NCBI GenBank assembly: GCA_965153355.1
Contig: OZ231127.1
Coordinates: 93,744,001-93,808,000, forward strand
Source: Flaccisagitta enflata
Taxonomy: Eukaryota; Chaetognatha; Sagittoidea; Aphragmophora
DNA: 64,000 bases
Reading direction: 5' to 3'
Under the pieces are notes generated by a model. The model was not told where the DNA came from and did not search any database. It saw only the letters and a list, made by a program, of their open reading frames with translations. The position numbers and the translations under genes were made by a program. Positions 12,501 to 24,420 of this stretch are shown here, in pieces (the stretch's first letter is position 1; the number at the start of each line of letters is the position of its first letter).

Positions 12501-13938
12501 GAATCATTTCAGCGATTGGTTTTGTCAAGCTTTGATGATAAAATTGATGTTCTAGGCTCAGTGCATCATGTATTCAAAATTGGAAACCACTTGAGCATGG
12601 ATTTTTTGTCTTTTTCTAGCTCGGAAGTGCCCATATTGTGTGACCAAAGTAGCCAATGTGGCGGAAAATTTACTTTTTAGCACCTACTCCTTGAGTCTAT
12701 CAAAAATTTTGAGGGTCATATCGATCAAAAAATTTACCAGATTCATTTAGAGCATCAAAAAATCTTCAATATAGTCACCAATGTTGTCCAAATTGGTCCA
12801 TCAAACGTGGAGATATATCAAAAATTGTAAAAAATGTCATAAATGACCACCAAATTCATTTGGTAAAATAACCCTCACACCCTTCCATCTTTGAAGAGCT
12901 CTCTAATCTTAACAAAAAATGAAAGCAACATGCGGATTGCACCACTGGTTATTTCTTGAGCTCTAGTTTTATATTCTCATGGATTTTGGGTTAAATTTCT
13001 AAGAGGAAGTGGCTCGATTTTGAGCCCAAAATGACCAAAATTATCAAAAAATGTTATTTAATCATACCCACTGATCTTTGAAGCTCTGCCAAATCTATAT
13101 GCTTCAACGTATTGACATGCCGATTGCACCACTGGTTAGATCTTGAGCTATAGTTTAGTTTGCTCATGAATTTTTTGTCTTTTTCTAGCTCGGAAGTGCC
13201 CAAATTGTGTGACCGGAGTAGCCAAAATGGCGGAAAAAAATGCTTTTTAGCACCTGCTTCTAGAGTCCTCTCAAAATTTTGAGGGTCATATCGATCAGAT
13301 TAATCTAAAGCATCAAAAAATCTTCAATTTGGTCACCAATTTTGTCCAAATTAGTCCATCCAAAGTGGAGATATATCAAAAATTGTAAAAAACGTCAAAA
13401 TTGACCATCAAATTCATCTGATAGAATAACCCTCATACCCTTCTATCTTTGAAGAGCTCTCAAATCTTAACAAAAAATGATAGCGACATGCGGATTGCAC
13501 CACTGGTTAGTTCTTGAGCTCTAGTTTCATAATCTCATGGATTTGGTGTCAAAATTCAAAAGCGAAGTGGCCCGATTTTGAGCCCAAAGTGACACAATTT
13601 CAACATTTTCACAACAACCACCTTGGAGTGGTGATATATAAAGTGAAATCGGCGATTGATTTTGACAAGCTATGATGATGAAACTTATAGTTTAGGCTCA
13701 GTATATCATGTATTAAATAATGGAAGCCACTTGAGCAGTCAAATCAAAAAATTTCAGTAACCGACTAGACGTACTCATTCCGTTTAATCAATCGGCAGCG
13801 CTTCACACACTTGTTTCAATCACTCCCTCCCTCACTCACTTCCTCGTGGGATGATTAAACTTCAGGAATATGTTTCCACGCTGTAAATGCGTTTAACAGG
13901 AATGATCGCGAGCATTATTGTCACTTGAAACACGCCCA
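9533..13938. mobile_element. 4.4-kb foldback (long inverted repeat) element
   Basis: Ends carry GGGCGCGTTTTTAGTCAC at the left and GTCACTTGAAACACGCCC at the right, imperfect inverted termini of the GTGTTTCTAGT family. The arms are extensive: 9640-9990 pairs with about 13390-13745, and the segments around 10100-10300 and 11050-11350 pair with 12590-13300. Each arm is itself built of diverged direct repeats of about 570-600 bp, recognisable by CCATGAGATTATRAAACTAG, AGTGGTGCAATYCG and TTTGAAGATGGAAGGG-type sequence. No transposase frame was found, and small frames inside are not domain-bearing. A separate MITE occupies the centre. Confidence 0.75.
11467..12459. mobile_element. 993-bp TA-flanked MITE with about 135-bp TIRs
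   Basis: Starts CAGGGTGTTTCACGCG and ends CGCGTGAAACACCCTG, with TA at 11465-11466 and 12460-12461. The inverted repeats stay over 90% identical for about 135 bp (to about 11600 and from about 12325). The TA duplication and CAGGGTGTTTC-like ends fit the Tc1/mariner superfamily. It sits between the arms of the 4.4-kb foldback and so inserted after it. Non-autonomous. Confidence 0.85.
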
Positions 13939-14733
13939 GACCAGAGCGAGAGGAAAAATACCATAAAAACGCCAAAACACAAATGAAAATCATTCTCGTT
14001 GCTGGAGAGTTTGAAGAGAGATTCCCACATTTCATTTCCCTTCTCCTTTCCTCTTTATTTGTCTCTCAGAGGTGTTTATGTTTTATTCAATTGCTTAGCC
14101 TGAACATAAAAAAGAAAAGAAAAATATTCCCTACACCCAGTGACAAAAAATATGGAGAGGAGTGGTTCTTGCCGTAAGTTCATCCTTCAGATTGTTGAGG
14201 GGTTCTTTTTCTTGGTCAGTCAATGGACTTTATGAGAAGCAAAACAAACCCAACAGGCCATGATTTCCCTATGACAAGATACATAACTGTATGAGAGAAA
14301 GATCATAAAAGAAAAAACTAAAACGATATGTTATACATCACATTTCATAAGGCAGAACAGCCAATTGTTTTATTCAACATCAACTAGTTGGACAAATATT
14401 GACCTTTCTATGATTTTTTAACTTGATCCAAAAACTATAACACTTATCATGACCACCGATGCTGTTACACTTTTTACTTGTGTCGAACAATTGAAAAAAA
14501 TTAATTCTCATTTAGATTTTTGTTCCCCTAAATAAAGTCAATGCATTTGATACACAGTAATCGTCCCAGGAATCAGGTTCTTTAATCGAAATGTATAAAC
14601 TAAAATTCAAAACTACTTCGGACCTACAGACCGTCACACTAGCACATAGAGTCGTGGGTAAAACACCATCTGAGAAGAGCGATAGCAGTCTTGAATTTTT
14701 GCAGGAATTAAAGTGCGACAGGATTTCAGGATT
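13939..14733. other. No gene recognised
   Basis: AT-rich unique sequence. A 64-codon frame at 13983-14177 lacks any recognisable feature. Confidence 0.4.
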
Positions 14734-14949
14734 TCAGGGGCTACACCGCAATTCATAATTCCTTGAAATTCCACTGTCTAGACGAGTGGAAGGAAAAACG
14801 AGGATATGGAAATGAAAAAAAATCAACACAAATATGCAAATGAAGCGAAATAAGTGCATTAATGAATTAAAAAATGAATGAATTAATGAAATACGGGGAG
14901 AGAAATAAATGAAACAAAAATGAAAAGTGCCATTTAACGTTCGAGAGTC

Positions 14950-15045
14950 GGAGGGGAATACAAAGTGATTGCCGAGGGGGAGTGACAGAAGGGAGATAGA
15001 GGACGTGGAAAAGAAAAAGAAGACAAGGAACAGGAGAAGGACGAG

Positions 15046-15098
<53 letters not shown>

Positions 15099-15417
15099 AA
15101 AAAGAGCAATAGGACGAGGAAGAAGAGATGTTCCATTGGGTGGCAATTCTGGGTGATTGTCTTTTTAACGTTGATGTCAGCGTCCTCAGGGGAAGCGTCA
15201 GAGACCAAGCTTGAAAAGCCAGGTTTTGAGGTTGAGATGTGACAGCTGATAAAAACACAAACTACAAGGCGATAGGGAGGCAGACAGACAAGACAGACAA
15301 GGAGACAGACCGACGGATAAGATAGACCAGACAGACACACAGTTTCAGAGCCGACCTTGAACAGCGAAACTGGCAGATGAGACAGACACATAGACAGACA
15401 AGTAGAAAGCTGGACAT

Positions 15418-15450
<33 letters not shown>
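14950..15450. repeat. Purine-rich tract with (GA)n and GACA repeats
   Basis: (GA)n at about 15048-15092 and 15421-15448, with degenerate GACAGACA sequence between. The apparent minus-strand frames of 140-174 residues here are Ser/Leu translations of the complementary pyrimidine strand. Confidence 0.85.
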
Positions 15451-15453
<3 letters not shown>

Positions 15454-15694
15454 ACTAACAAATAGACAGAAAGGCGAACATGGGGAAGAAGATAGGATGA
15501 TGTAAAAAGAGGGTGGAGACAGAAAAAAACAAAACAAAAACAACCAACAAACAAAAACAAACACGCACATATTTGCTACCAACCCAGTAGACCGCACACA
15601 AGTGTTAAAGGCATTCGGCAAAAACAAGGAGGGGATCAAGGAGAGAGACGCAAACAAATAGAATATAACACCATCAAAAATTACAGACAAAAGA

Positions 15695-16481
15695 GGTGTT
15701 TCTAGTCAGAGACAATCACGTTTTGAAGGGATTACTCGGTCGCTCGCTACGTTCGTGCGCTGGCACCACTGACTCCGCTCACTCCCTTTGCAGCGCTCCG
15801 CTTCACTCTGCTTCACTCGGCTCACTCAGTTCATGGGCTCGCTCACTCACTTCGCTCACTCCCTCGTGGGACAGTTGAAATTTTTAAATATGTGTTTATG
15901 TCATGGTGTACAGGAACAGGAAATTTGGGTTTCATTCTACTTTTTGCTTTTAATGTAGATTTACAATGGAAAAATATTATTTGGATTTCAGTTAAGTATT
16001 TTTGATATATTGTATAAAGTGTTTTAACAATGTTTTTAAACCCAGATTGCTGACCATAGTTTCATAACAATCAGAAATGAATATTGAATGTTTGGATTCC
16101 TTAAAAAACTGGTTAACAAATTTTCAAAACGTTGTTGGGTGAAATTATATCACGGCTTCAGTAAAGAAAATTTTGCATTTCTAAGAACATGGCCCTTTTC
16201 TCATATGTTTTTAAAAAAAGGCCATATTTTTGAAAAAGTAATTTTTTTTATTGCTATGTAATGATATATTTTCACCTAACAGAAGTGAGATGACAAAGTA
16301 TAATTTTCTATAAAAAAATCTTCTTTTTTCTACCTTTTTTCAATACGTTATGAACATCAAATCTGTATTTCAGAGATTATCTCTGCAAAAATTTATTGTT
16401 CTATACTTTAAAAATGTGTTTATGCTGTAAACGCGTTCAATGGTAACAAACACGTTCTTCATCTTCACTAGAAACACACCC
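15695..16481. mobile_element. About 790-bp element of the GTGTTTCTAGT TIR family
   Basis: Left end GGTGTTTCTAGTCAGAGAC, right end CTTCACTAGAAACACACC. The left interior has the CGCTACGTTCGTGCGCTGGC and CTCACTTCGCTCACT-rich segment, CCCTCGTGGGAC and AATATGTGTTTATG, as in the short 54.4-kb copy. The right interior has TGTAAACGCGTTCAATGG. The centre (15920-16400) is AT-rich filler without a transposase frame. Confidence 0.75.
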
Positions 16482-16805
16482 AAAATGGTTTATCCATGCT
16501 GGTGACGCCAGAGGATAGAGGCCAGAGGACAGGGGATGAATTCACAAAAGCAGCGACGCTACAAAGCTTCCCACCTTAAAAAAAAAAAAGGCAACAAACA
16601 AAATACAAAAAAAGGTGTGATGTTACTGAGACCAGAATGTTAGAAAACCAAAAGGAAAAATAAGTTGGAAAAAAAACAATGAAAGCATGAAAATGAGAGA
16701 ATTGGAAAAAATAAAGGAAAATATGAAACCATGGATGTCAAACTAAAGCCCCAGGTTAAATTCTCTAAATCCCTCGCTGATAGAACCGGCGAAATTCAGT
16801 GAAAA

Positions 16806-16814
16806 GGAGAGAGA

Positions 16815-16875
<61 letters not shown>

Positions 16876-16879
16876 ACAG

Positions 16880-16923
<44 letters not shown>

Positions 16924-16932
16924 ACACACACA

Positions 16933-16972
<40 letters not shown>
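16806..16972. repeat. (GA)n-(CA)n compound microsatellite
   Basis: (GA)n from about 16806 to 16873, then (CA)n with CAGA interruptions to 16972. Confidence 0.96.
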
Positions 16973-16973
<1 letters not shown>

Positions 16974-16981
16974 ATCAGGAC

Positions 16982-17436
16982 GAAACCAATAAGATGAGGA
17001 TCAACAAATAGTAAAACACGAATACGTTGGGGGACAAAACAAAACAAAACAAAACAACGGAAGAATGAGTTTCATGAGAGCACAGATAGAATCTTAATCG
17101 TTTGTCTAAATGACAAACTACGTCCCCATGTAAGTCAAAAAGCTTGTTTAACTACTATTATCTGTAAATGAACAATTACATTCTCCAAATGCACTAGGAT
17201 TGCGTTAACTGGCTCAGAAATTACTTCAGATAGAATCGTTTGACAGTGGGCCATCCTGAAAGCTTTATATTTGCCTTGTATTAAAACCAGAATATCGCAG
17301 TTTCAGTTCTTGTGAGTTGACAGGGGACGTTATACCCGGAAATCCAAATTTTGGAATAATAGCGTGACCTACTCCTACCTATCACTTCGTACCAATGGAC
17401 CACCTACTGTCTACTGAGAATTATCAACTGTCTTTT
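16982..17436. other. No gene seen
   Basis: Unique sequence after a short (AAAAC)n tract at 17036-17057. No coding or RNA signal. Confidence 0.4.
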
Positions 17437-17628
17437 TAGTCGCGGACACCCGACTCTTCAACTTGCCGTGTCCGTCCGTCCGTCCGTCCGTCCGTCCGTC
17501 CGTCCGTCCGTCCGTCCGTCCGTTCGTCCGTCCGTCCGTCCGTCTGAAACATTTCTAAAATTGCAAGGGTTTTTTGCATTACTGCTCCTGCCAAATCGTC
17601 CGCGACTGGATTGCCGTGTATCCGGCCT
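17437..17628. mobile_element. HINE/pearl-like element, (GTCC)n subtype
   Basis: TTTTTAGTCGCGGACACCCGACT at the left is followed by CTTGCCGTGTCC and about 18 GTCC units (17470-17543). The right end reads ACTGCTCCTGCC, CCGCGACTGGATTGCCGTG and TATCCGGCCTTT. Confidence 0.75.
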
Positions 17629-18302
17629 TTTTAAGACTTATATGTTGAGAAACGACAATGAGTGTGACAAAGAAAATGAAGAATGGTTCAAAAATGTTTT
17701 TTTTTATATGTTTATGAAACCAAAAAGAAATGGATTTGGAGATTATAATCAGGATGAAAGGGAAGGAACAGAGGGAAAAATGATGGTAACACGGTCAAAG
17801 GGAAAGGACACTGCTCAATTGCAGGAGATGTTTTCTGACACATTGTTGAGGAGAGGGGTGAGTCAAAAAGAGGGAGGAGCGGGTTGAAAAAACTTAGTAA
17901 ATAATTGGAGAAAATCCGAAGGTGTATTTCCATCTCAAATTTCGGACCACCAGCAGTATAAATTTATGTTGATATTTTTGTACTTTCAGCTCTCTTGACA
18001 CCATGACACCACAGCAGCTTCACCACCAGAGCAGCTAGATCACCACAGCGGCTACACAACACCACAACAGCCCAGGCATCACCATGGCTTTCATAGCATC
18101 GCAGGCAAAACCATCACCATGGCCATCTGTGTAGTGGAGCAAAAAGCTCAAGGACATCCAGGCCAAGTTCAAGCCCGACGCCGACTTCAAGCCCGATAGA
18201 ATAATCCATGTTTTGCTTCTTTGATTAAGCTTCATCCCATTTACCAAGCCTTTCACTAAACCTTTTCATGCTCAAACTAGCCGTTTTAGAGCCAAAAAAG
18301 TA
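17629..18302. other. No gene recognised
   Basis: A CACCA/CAGC-rich stretch lies at 17998-18130. Frames on either strand (to 73 codons) show no domain. Confidence 0.4.
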
Positions 18303-18470
18303 TTCTTAGTCGCGTGCTACGCGATTCTACACCCCGCTTTGTCGGTCCGTCGGTCCATAGGTCTGTCGGTCCATCGGTCCGTCCATCCATCGGTCCGTCG
18401 ATCCATCGGTCCGTCCGTTGGTAACACTTTACTTTTTTGGTTTTTTTGCGGTCTTTGGCCTTACTGTAGG
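18303..18470. mobile_element. HINE-like element, left part
   Basis: Has the palindromic end GTCGCGTGCTACGCGA, ACCCCGCTTTGTCGG, a GTCC/GTCG/ATCG microsatellite and AACACTTTACTTTTTTGG. The usual GGCCTTGTT terminus is missing, so it is truncated on the right. Confidence 0.65.
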
Positions 18471-19066
18471 GTTATAAAATCCTGGGTGCATCCACCGTTT
18501 CAACTTTTGTTCATTTTTTGAATTTTTAACAAGTATCCATTGTAATATAATGACTGTTTAAAGAGTAAATTATGTGGTTTATAGGTTGAATTTTCGGTAA
18601 AGAAGGTGTATCAACCTGTTGGCAACAGTAACTCACTCATAGGACGTAAAAAAATTGAGCTCAATCGTTCAGAAAAGATTTCAGTGATCGACCAATTATT
18701 TTTCAAGTTCGTCATTGAATCTCCGCTCCATTTATGGCGGCTGCATTGAGCTGCTTCCGTGGGGATGTGCTCCTTAAAAAATCTGAGCTGGAGCAAAAAA
18801 CCGCATCCAAATCGGATGAAGCAGAAAAACGCAGGAGCCGCGCATCTGTTAAAAAAATTAATTCGAAAAGAAATCATCAAGGTTGTTGTCTTGTTTAGGC
18901 GCCGCGAAATTGCGGCTGTTACAAATACTGATCAGAGGAAGATTTTCCCTTCCTGCACCATTTTTTAAGAAAATAACTGATAAAGTATATGTTTCAGCAT
19001 ATCATTCGAATCCTCTTTTCATGAAGAATATGAAAATATTAATGGATATTATTTTCTCAAAAAGCT
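18471..19066. other. No gene recognised
   Basis: Unique-looking sequence. Short frames at 18611-18968 overlap on both strands without a recognisable domain. Confidence 0.4.
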
Positions 19067-19079
19067 GTGGCTGTTGTGA

Positions 19080-20420
19080 CCACAGACTCGAAAACCTTGC
19101 CCACAGACTCGAAAACCGAGATCCAAAACTTGAAACTTGCAACCACAGACATGGGAATCGCGTCCACTGACTCGGATATCGCAGCCACAGAGTCGGAAAT
19201 CGCACCCACAGACTACGGGATTGCGCCCACAGACTCGGAAATCGCCCCCACAGACTTGGAAATTGCCCCCACAGACTCAGAAATCGCCCCCACAGACTCG
19301 GAAATCGCGCTCACAGACTTGGAAATCGCGCTCACAGACTTGGAAATCGCGCTCACAGACTTGGAAATCGAGACCACAGACTTAGAAATTGAGACCACAG
19401 ACTCGGAAATCAAGAACACAGACTCGAAAATCAAGACCACAGACTCGAAAATCGAGACCACAGACTCGAAAATCGAGACCACAGACTCGGAAATCGAGAC
19501 CACAGACTCGGAAATCGAGACCACAGACTCGGAAATCGAGACCACAGACTCGGAAATCGAGACCCCAGACTCGGAAATCGAGACCACAGACTCGGAAATC
19601 GAGACCACAGACTTGGAAATCAAGACCATGGACTCAGAAATCGAGACCACGGACTCGGAAATTGAGATCACGGATTCGGAAATTGAGACCACAGACTTGG
19701 AAATTGAGACCACAGATTGGAAATCAAGACCACAGATTTGGAAATCGAGACCACAGACTCGGAAATTGAGACCACAGACTCGGAAATTGAGACCACAGAC
19801 TCGGAAATTGAGACCACAGACTCGGAAATTGAGACCACAGACTCGGAAATCGAGATTACAGACTCGGAAATCGAGACCACAGACTCGGTTATATGGACCA
19901 CAGACTCGGAAATTGAGACCACAGACTCGGAAATTGAGACCACAGACTCGGAAATCGAGACCACAGACTCGGAAATCGAGACCACAGACTCGGAAATGCA
20001 GACCACAGACTCGGAAATCAAGACCACAGACTTGGATATTGAGACCACAGACTGATATTGAGACCACAGACTCGGATATTGAGACCACAGACTCGATTAT
20101 CGAGACCACAGTCTTGGATATCAAGACCACAGACTCAGATATCGAGACCACAGACTCGGATATCGAGACCACAGACTCGGATATTGAGACCACAGACTCG
20201 GATATCGACACCACAGACTTGGATATCAAGACCACAGACTTGGATATCGAGACCACAGACTTGGATATTGAGACCACAATTGGATATCGAGACCACAGAC
20301 TCGGATATCGAGACCACAGACTCGGATATTGAGACCACAGACTTGGATATCGAGTACACAGACTTGGATATCAAGTACATAGACTTGGATATTGAGACCA
20401 CTGACTCGGATATCGAGGGA
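19080..20420. repeat. 21-bp minisatellite (GAGACCACAGACTCGGAAATC)n-type
   Basis: About 63 copies of a 21-bp unit; core CCACAGACTCGGAAAT. Up to about 20030 the variable tail is mostly GAAATC/GAAATT; from there on it is mostly GATATC/GATATT, marking two sub-arrays. Because 21 is a multiple of 3 and the unit lacks stops in several frames, it is open on both strands, including a 421-residue plus frame of Thr-Thr-Asp-Ser-Glu-Ile-Glu heptads (19067-20332) and a 354-residue minus frame. No flanking coding exon, start context or domain supports translation, so it is annotated as a satellite. Confidence 0.93.
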
Positions 20421-20525
20421 GCAAGCGAGCCGGTGAATGGAGCTTGGGAGCAAAGCGAGTGTAGCCAAGCAGACCGCTGCAAAAGCAAGTGAGCGGTGGG
20501 AGCGAACAAACATAGCGGGCATCCA
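20421..20525. mobile_element. Fragment resembling the GTGTTTCTAGT family interior
   Basis: GAGGGAGCAAGCGAGCCGGTG, GCAAGTGAGCGG and GGGAGCGAACAAACATAGCG match, with substitutions, the GAGCGA-rich interior of the 54.4-kb element. It directly abuts the 21-bp array. Confidence 0.5.
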
Positions 20526-20614
20526 ACCTGCATCCACACCCAAACCCCCACAGACGGACCGACGCGACGGACCGACAAAGCCATATTTGAGGTTGCTTCA
20601 TCATTTGGGCAGGC

Positions 20615-20910
<296 letters not shown>

Positions 20911-20999
20911 AACCGTAGATGAATATGATCATGAATGAAATGACTAGTAACATGAATGATGAACGTGATGAGTTCTCATACGATTTTATACGTTTTCAG

Positions 21000-21092
21000 C
21001 GATTTTTCACTCGAGCGTGACTGACCGACTGACCGACCAACCAACCAATGGACAGAGCCTCTTTTAGAGGTGCTATGGCGCACCTAAAAACG
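21000..21092. mobile_element. HINE-like end fragment
   Basis: A GACTGACCGACC microsatellite, then GGACAGAGCCTCTTTTAGAGG, then GCGCACCTAAAAACG. This is the palindrome-bearing end type of the subfamily seen at 26.2 and 39.2 kb. Confidence 0.55.
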
Positions 21093-21179
21093 TTTCAACG
21101 CGCAACTCTCGTTAATTAGAAATGACTCTCTTTGATTTCTCAATAAAATGACAAAAGATATTATAATCGGATGATGCAG

Positions 21180-21411
21180 AACAAGGCCAACACCTGTGAG
21201 TCGCGTGTGAGATTTACAGATTGACTTACAATGACTCAAAATAACTTACAATGACTAAGAACGATTCAGTATACTCTTAAATGGCTTTGAATGACTTAAA
21301 AGAATAATATTAAAGAAAAAAGTAGTCTGATGGACTGACCGACCAACCAACTCACGGACAGATGGACGGACAGACAAAGCATGGTGTCGAGTCGCGTGCA
21401 CGTGACTAAAA
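21180..21411. mobile_element. HINE/pearl-like element
   Basis: Starts AACAAGGCCAACACCTG then GAGTCGCGTG. It has core repeats of ACTTACAATGACTCAAAATA type, a GACC/GACGG microsatellite and ends GTCGCGTGCACGTGACTAAAAA. The termini match the complement of the long copy at 40.4-42.3 kb. Confidence 0.75.
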
Positions 21412-21531
21412 ATGCAGGAGCAGAGCATCTGTTATAATGGGGCTACAATAACCTTGAAGACGGTTAGGCAGGGGTGCACAACCTCGATCCACACACATAA
21501 AGACAAACGCAGCATCTCAAATGTGCGTTTT

Positions 21532-21682
21532 TAGTTGCGGACACGCAACTCTATAAGAGGCTTTGTCCGTCCGTCCGTCCGTCCGTCCGTCCGTCGGTGA
21601 GCACGAGTCGAAAAGTGTGAAAACGCGCATTTCCGCTCCTGCCTACCCGTCCGCAACTGGTGGCCGTGTATCCGGCCTTGTT
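21532..21682. mobile_element. HINE-like element, AGTTGCGG subtype
   Basis: AGTTGCGGACACGCAACT, CTATAAGAGGCTTTGTCC, (GTCC)n, GAGCACGAGTCGAAAAGTG, CCGCTCCTGCC and GCCGTGTATCCGGCCTTGTT. Nearly the same module order as at 46311-46468. Confidence 0.75.
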
Positions 21683-21733
21683 ATTCTTTCGACTAGATTA
21701 TCATGGACGGAAGGACCAACACGATGGACAATT

Positions 21734-21815
21734 TTTAGTTGCATTCTACGCGACTCTACACTCAGCGTAATCAGACCGTCTGTCCATCAGTCCGTCTATC
21801 GGTCTCAGCAGGCCT
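21734..21815. mobile_element. HINE-like left-end fragment
   Basis: TTTTTAGTTGCATTCTACGCGACT, then a degenerate GTCC/ATCG microsatellite. No right end. Confidence 0.55.
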
Positions 21816-21879
21816 GATTTTAGAGCGAGCTCGCAAGCGCGAAGCTCTGTTTCGATCCTATGAAATCATTGCCGACACT

Positions 21880-22440
21880 CCACACATCTCTGGATACCCC
21901 CCCAAAGAGAATCAAAAATACTATTTTTTCTGACTGTGCTATTTGTCTTCGGGAGCATGTCGGCTACTTAAAAAACAAAAAAACAAAAAATTTCATCTGA
22001 AATTTTTTCATTTATATCACTTTGTACATAAAAAAAAATGCATTTTAGCACTTCTCAAGCATAGAATTTTTCATACAGTTTAGAAAATCCAAAAAAATAT
22101 TGGAAATGTGTGGCAATAGATAGAATATACATGTTTTTAGCCTTCACACAAAATTTTTTGTAGATATTATATAGATTAGACCTTAAAAATAGCAACAAAA
22201 AAAAATATGGTTTTTTCAGCAATCTTAAGTCCTTATTTTGTTAAAACAGCATTTTAACTCAGGAAAAATCCTAGAAATGTAAAGATGAAACCGATCAGAT
22301 TTTTTCAAAATGAATACTTTAAGCACAATAAAGGTTTTGCTGGTATCACTCGCTTTTGAACACAGGGTAGCATAATCAGAAAAAAATGGTATTTTTGATT
22401 CTCTTGGGGGGGGGGGGGGGTATCCAGAGATGTGCGACTC
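21880..22440. mobile_element. Inverted-repeat element with about 60-bp arms
   Basis: CATCTCTGGATACCCCCC plus AGAGAATCAAAAATACTATT at 21885-21945 is mirrored by AATGGTATTTTTGATTCTC, a G run and GTATCCAGAGATG at 22385-22437. The sequence around 22325-22372 also resembles the terminus of the 27.6-kb MITE (TTTTGAACACAGGGTA), so two elements may overlap here. The interior is AT-rich without genes. Confidence 0.55.
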
Positions 22441-22504
22441 GGGCATGAATAAGATTCTTCTACTTAAGAACTTGAGTTCACTAGGTTTGAACAAGAGACT
22501 GAAG

Positions 22505-22780
22505 AGAAAGAGAACAAGGCTGGATGCACGGCCAATACCAGTTGCGGATGGGTGGGCAGGGGCAGAATAGTTTGTTTTTGCACTAGTCGCATGCTACGTG
22601 ACTCTACCCCGCTTTGTCAGTCCGTCCATCCGTCTGTCCTACGTCTGCACTCTGCCACACATACTTTTTTGGACTTTTGCGGTCTTTGGCCTCAATGCTC
22701 CTGCCCAAATGATCTAGTGACCTGAAAACATCCCCTGCCCACCCGCACACGACTGAGGAAGCCGTGTATCCGGCCTTGTT
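22505..22780. mobile_element. Two adjacent HINE-like copies
   Basis: A terminus fragment at 22511-22570 (AACAAGGCTGGATGCACGG, GGGCAGGGGCAGAATAG) is followed by a fuller copy in the opposite orientation at 22585-22780. The second copy has AGTCGCATGCTACGTGACT, GTCC/ATCC repeats, CTCCTGCCCAAATG, CGCACACGACTGAGG and ATCCGGCCTTGTT. Confidence 0.65.
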
Positions 22781-23750
22781 CAACTCAATGACCCTTGATG
22801 GACCAACAGTGACCACACCTCATTTGCAGTCGCTTTTCCGCCACTAAAAAGAGCAAAAGCGTTTGGAACCCCCGAAATAATTATTTTCAGGCCTTTTGGG
22901 CCTTTAAACTGATATTCTACTTGTTACTCTGGACCAAAAATGATTGATGATCAAAGAAACATGTGACCTCTGAAGCACAGGTGGTTTGCAGGTGTCGCAA
23001 GCATAGTGTTACCTTCCAGATGCCAAAAATTACGATTTTTTGACATTTTACACATGATAGCGATCTTTCTTTATTTCTTTTTAGCAGGCAAAAAATGCTA
23101 AATTAGGGCTGAAATTTTTTTTGCAGATCATCAACGACCCTAACAAAAACTTGTGAGTCTTGGTTGACATAATTTGGCATTGTCCCCTCGTAGAAGTTGA
23201 CTTTTCAAAAATTTGACTTATCAATTTTCGACTTTAGAGTCTAACTTGGGCATGATCATGTTGGCCAATTGTCATGAAATTTTAGATGGTTGAAGTACAC
23301 GATGTAAAGAAGCTACAGTAAAAATTTTATCAAAATCGGATAAGGTTAATGGGGGTAAACGTATCCCCCAATGCATGAAACGATTCTAGAAAATGGGCGG
23401 ATTTTTTTAACTCGGCATCTAAAGTGCAATAGCTCAAAAACGGTTGGAGATATGAACTTGAAACCAATTTTAATCGATTCCTCAGGCAATTTTGCATCGA
23501 TTTACCTATTTGGTTCAATTTTTCTAAAATGTTCACTATTTTTTGAAATTTTTTCTCGAAAAAGAGTCCCTTTAATAAAATGAACAAAGAGATCTTGACG
23601 TTTTTCAATGTTTGAGGCCGGTTAAATGAGTTCAAAATGGGCCAAAAAGTGTTATTCTTGCCAGATATTGTACTCAACATGTCTCTGGAGTTAGTTTCTG
23701 ACAAGTATAGAACTTTTTGACCAAATTAGACGAATGCATTTTGTAACCCT
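22781..23750. other. No gene recognised
   Basis: AT-rich sequence. Overlapping frames at 23330-23704 (both strands) lack a domain. Possibly old repeat sequence, but I found no inverted arm. Confidence 0.4.
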
Positions 23751-23925
23751 ACTTACTGCTTCTGCCTAAATGGTAAAGTGACCTCAAATATGGCCCCTGC
23801 CCACCCGCACGCGACTTGGGTAGCCGTGTATCGGGCCTTGCTAGTTGCAAAGACGCGACTCTTTAAGAGGCTTTGTCCGTCCAATGGTCTGTCGGCCCGT
23901 TGGTCCGTTGGTCATTGCAGTGATG
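23751..23925. mobile_element. HINE-like right-end and left-end fragments in tandem
   Basis: 23751-23842 carries CTTCTGCCTAAATGG, GCCCACCCGCACGCGAC and GTGTATCGGGCCTTG. Directly after it, TAGTTGCAAAGACGCGACT, AAGAGGCTTTGTCC and a GTCC-like microsatellite start a second, truncated copy. Confidence 0.6.
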
Positions 23926-24194
23926 GTAATTGCAGTCAGCACTGATATCATTTGCATATTGTAGTTTTATGATTACTGCTCTTGTGTAACTTAGTTGATT
24001 AGAAACATTGTGAGTTTGAATTAAAGATATCATAAAAACTTAGTCCTTTATGTTGTGATCTGAAAGAAAGGAAAATCTCAATCGTATGTAAAAATTATCA
24101 ACATCATCATGGGTTTCATGTAGCCACCAGCCAAAAATTAGATATTGATGATACGAGAGCTGAAAAAACACCAAGGTGGCGTTGAGAGCCAGCG

Positions 24195-24420
24195 ATAACA
24201 TGACAGGGCTCTGCTGCTAATTTGGCGATTTCGTCGCCTTTTCTAGCGAATTTGTGATCTCCTAGCGACAAGAATTTCTCATCTAGCTCCTAGCGAATAT
24301 TCTGGCGATTTTTTTCAAAACCCCTAGCTAATCTAGCTAATTCTAGCGAATTTTAGCGAATTTCAGCTAATTTTATCCATTTTTGCTAAATACTTATCCA
24401 ATTTTAGGCTTTCTCCTACT
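24195..24420. repeat. TAGCGAATTT-rich degenerate repeat
   Basis: Many variants of CTAGCGAATTT and CTAGCTAATTT. A second patch of the same motif occurs at 25675-25765 in the same orientation. Confidence 0.7.

Noticed and set aside
22405-22422. G-quadruplex-forming G run as a functional element
   Set aside because: A single homopolymer G tract within a mobile-element arm whose other copy has only about seven Cs; most likely slippage.
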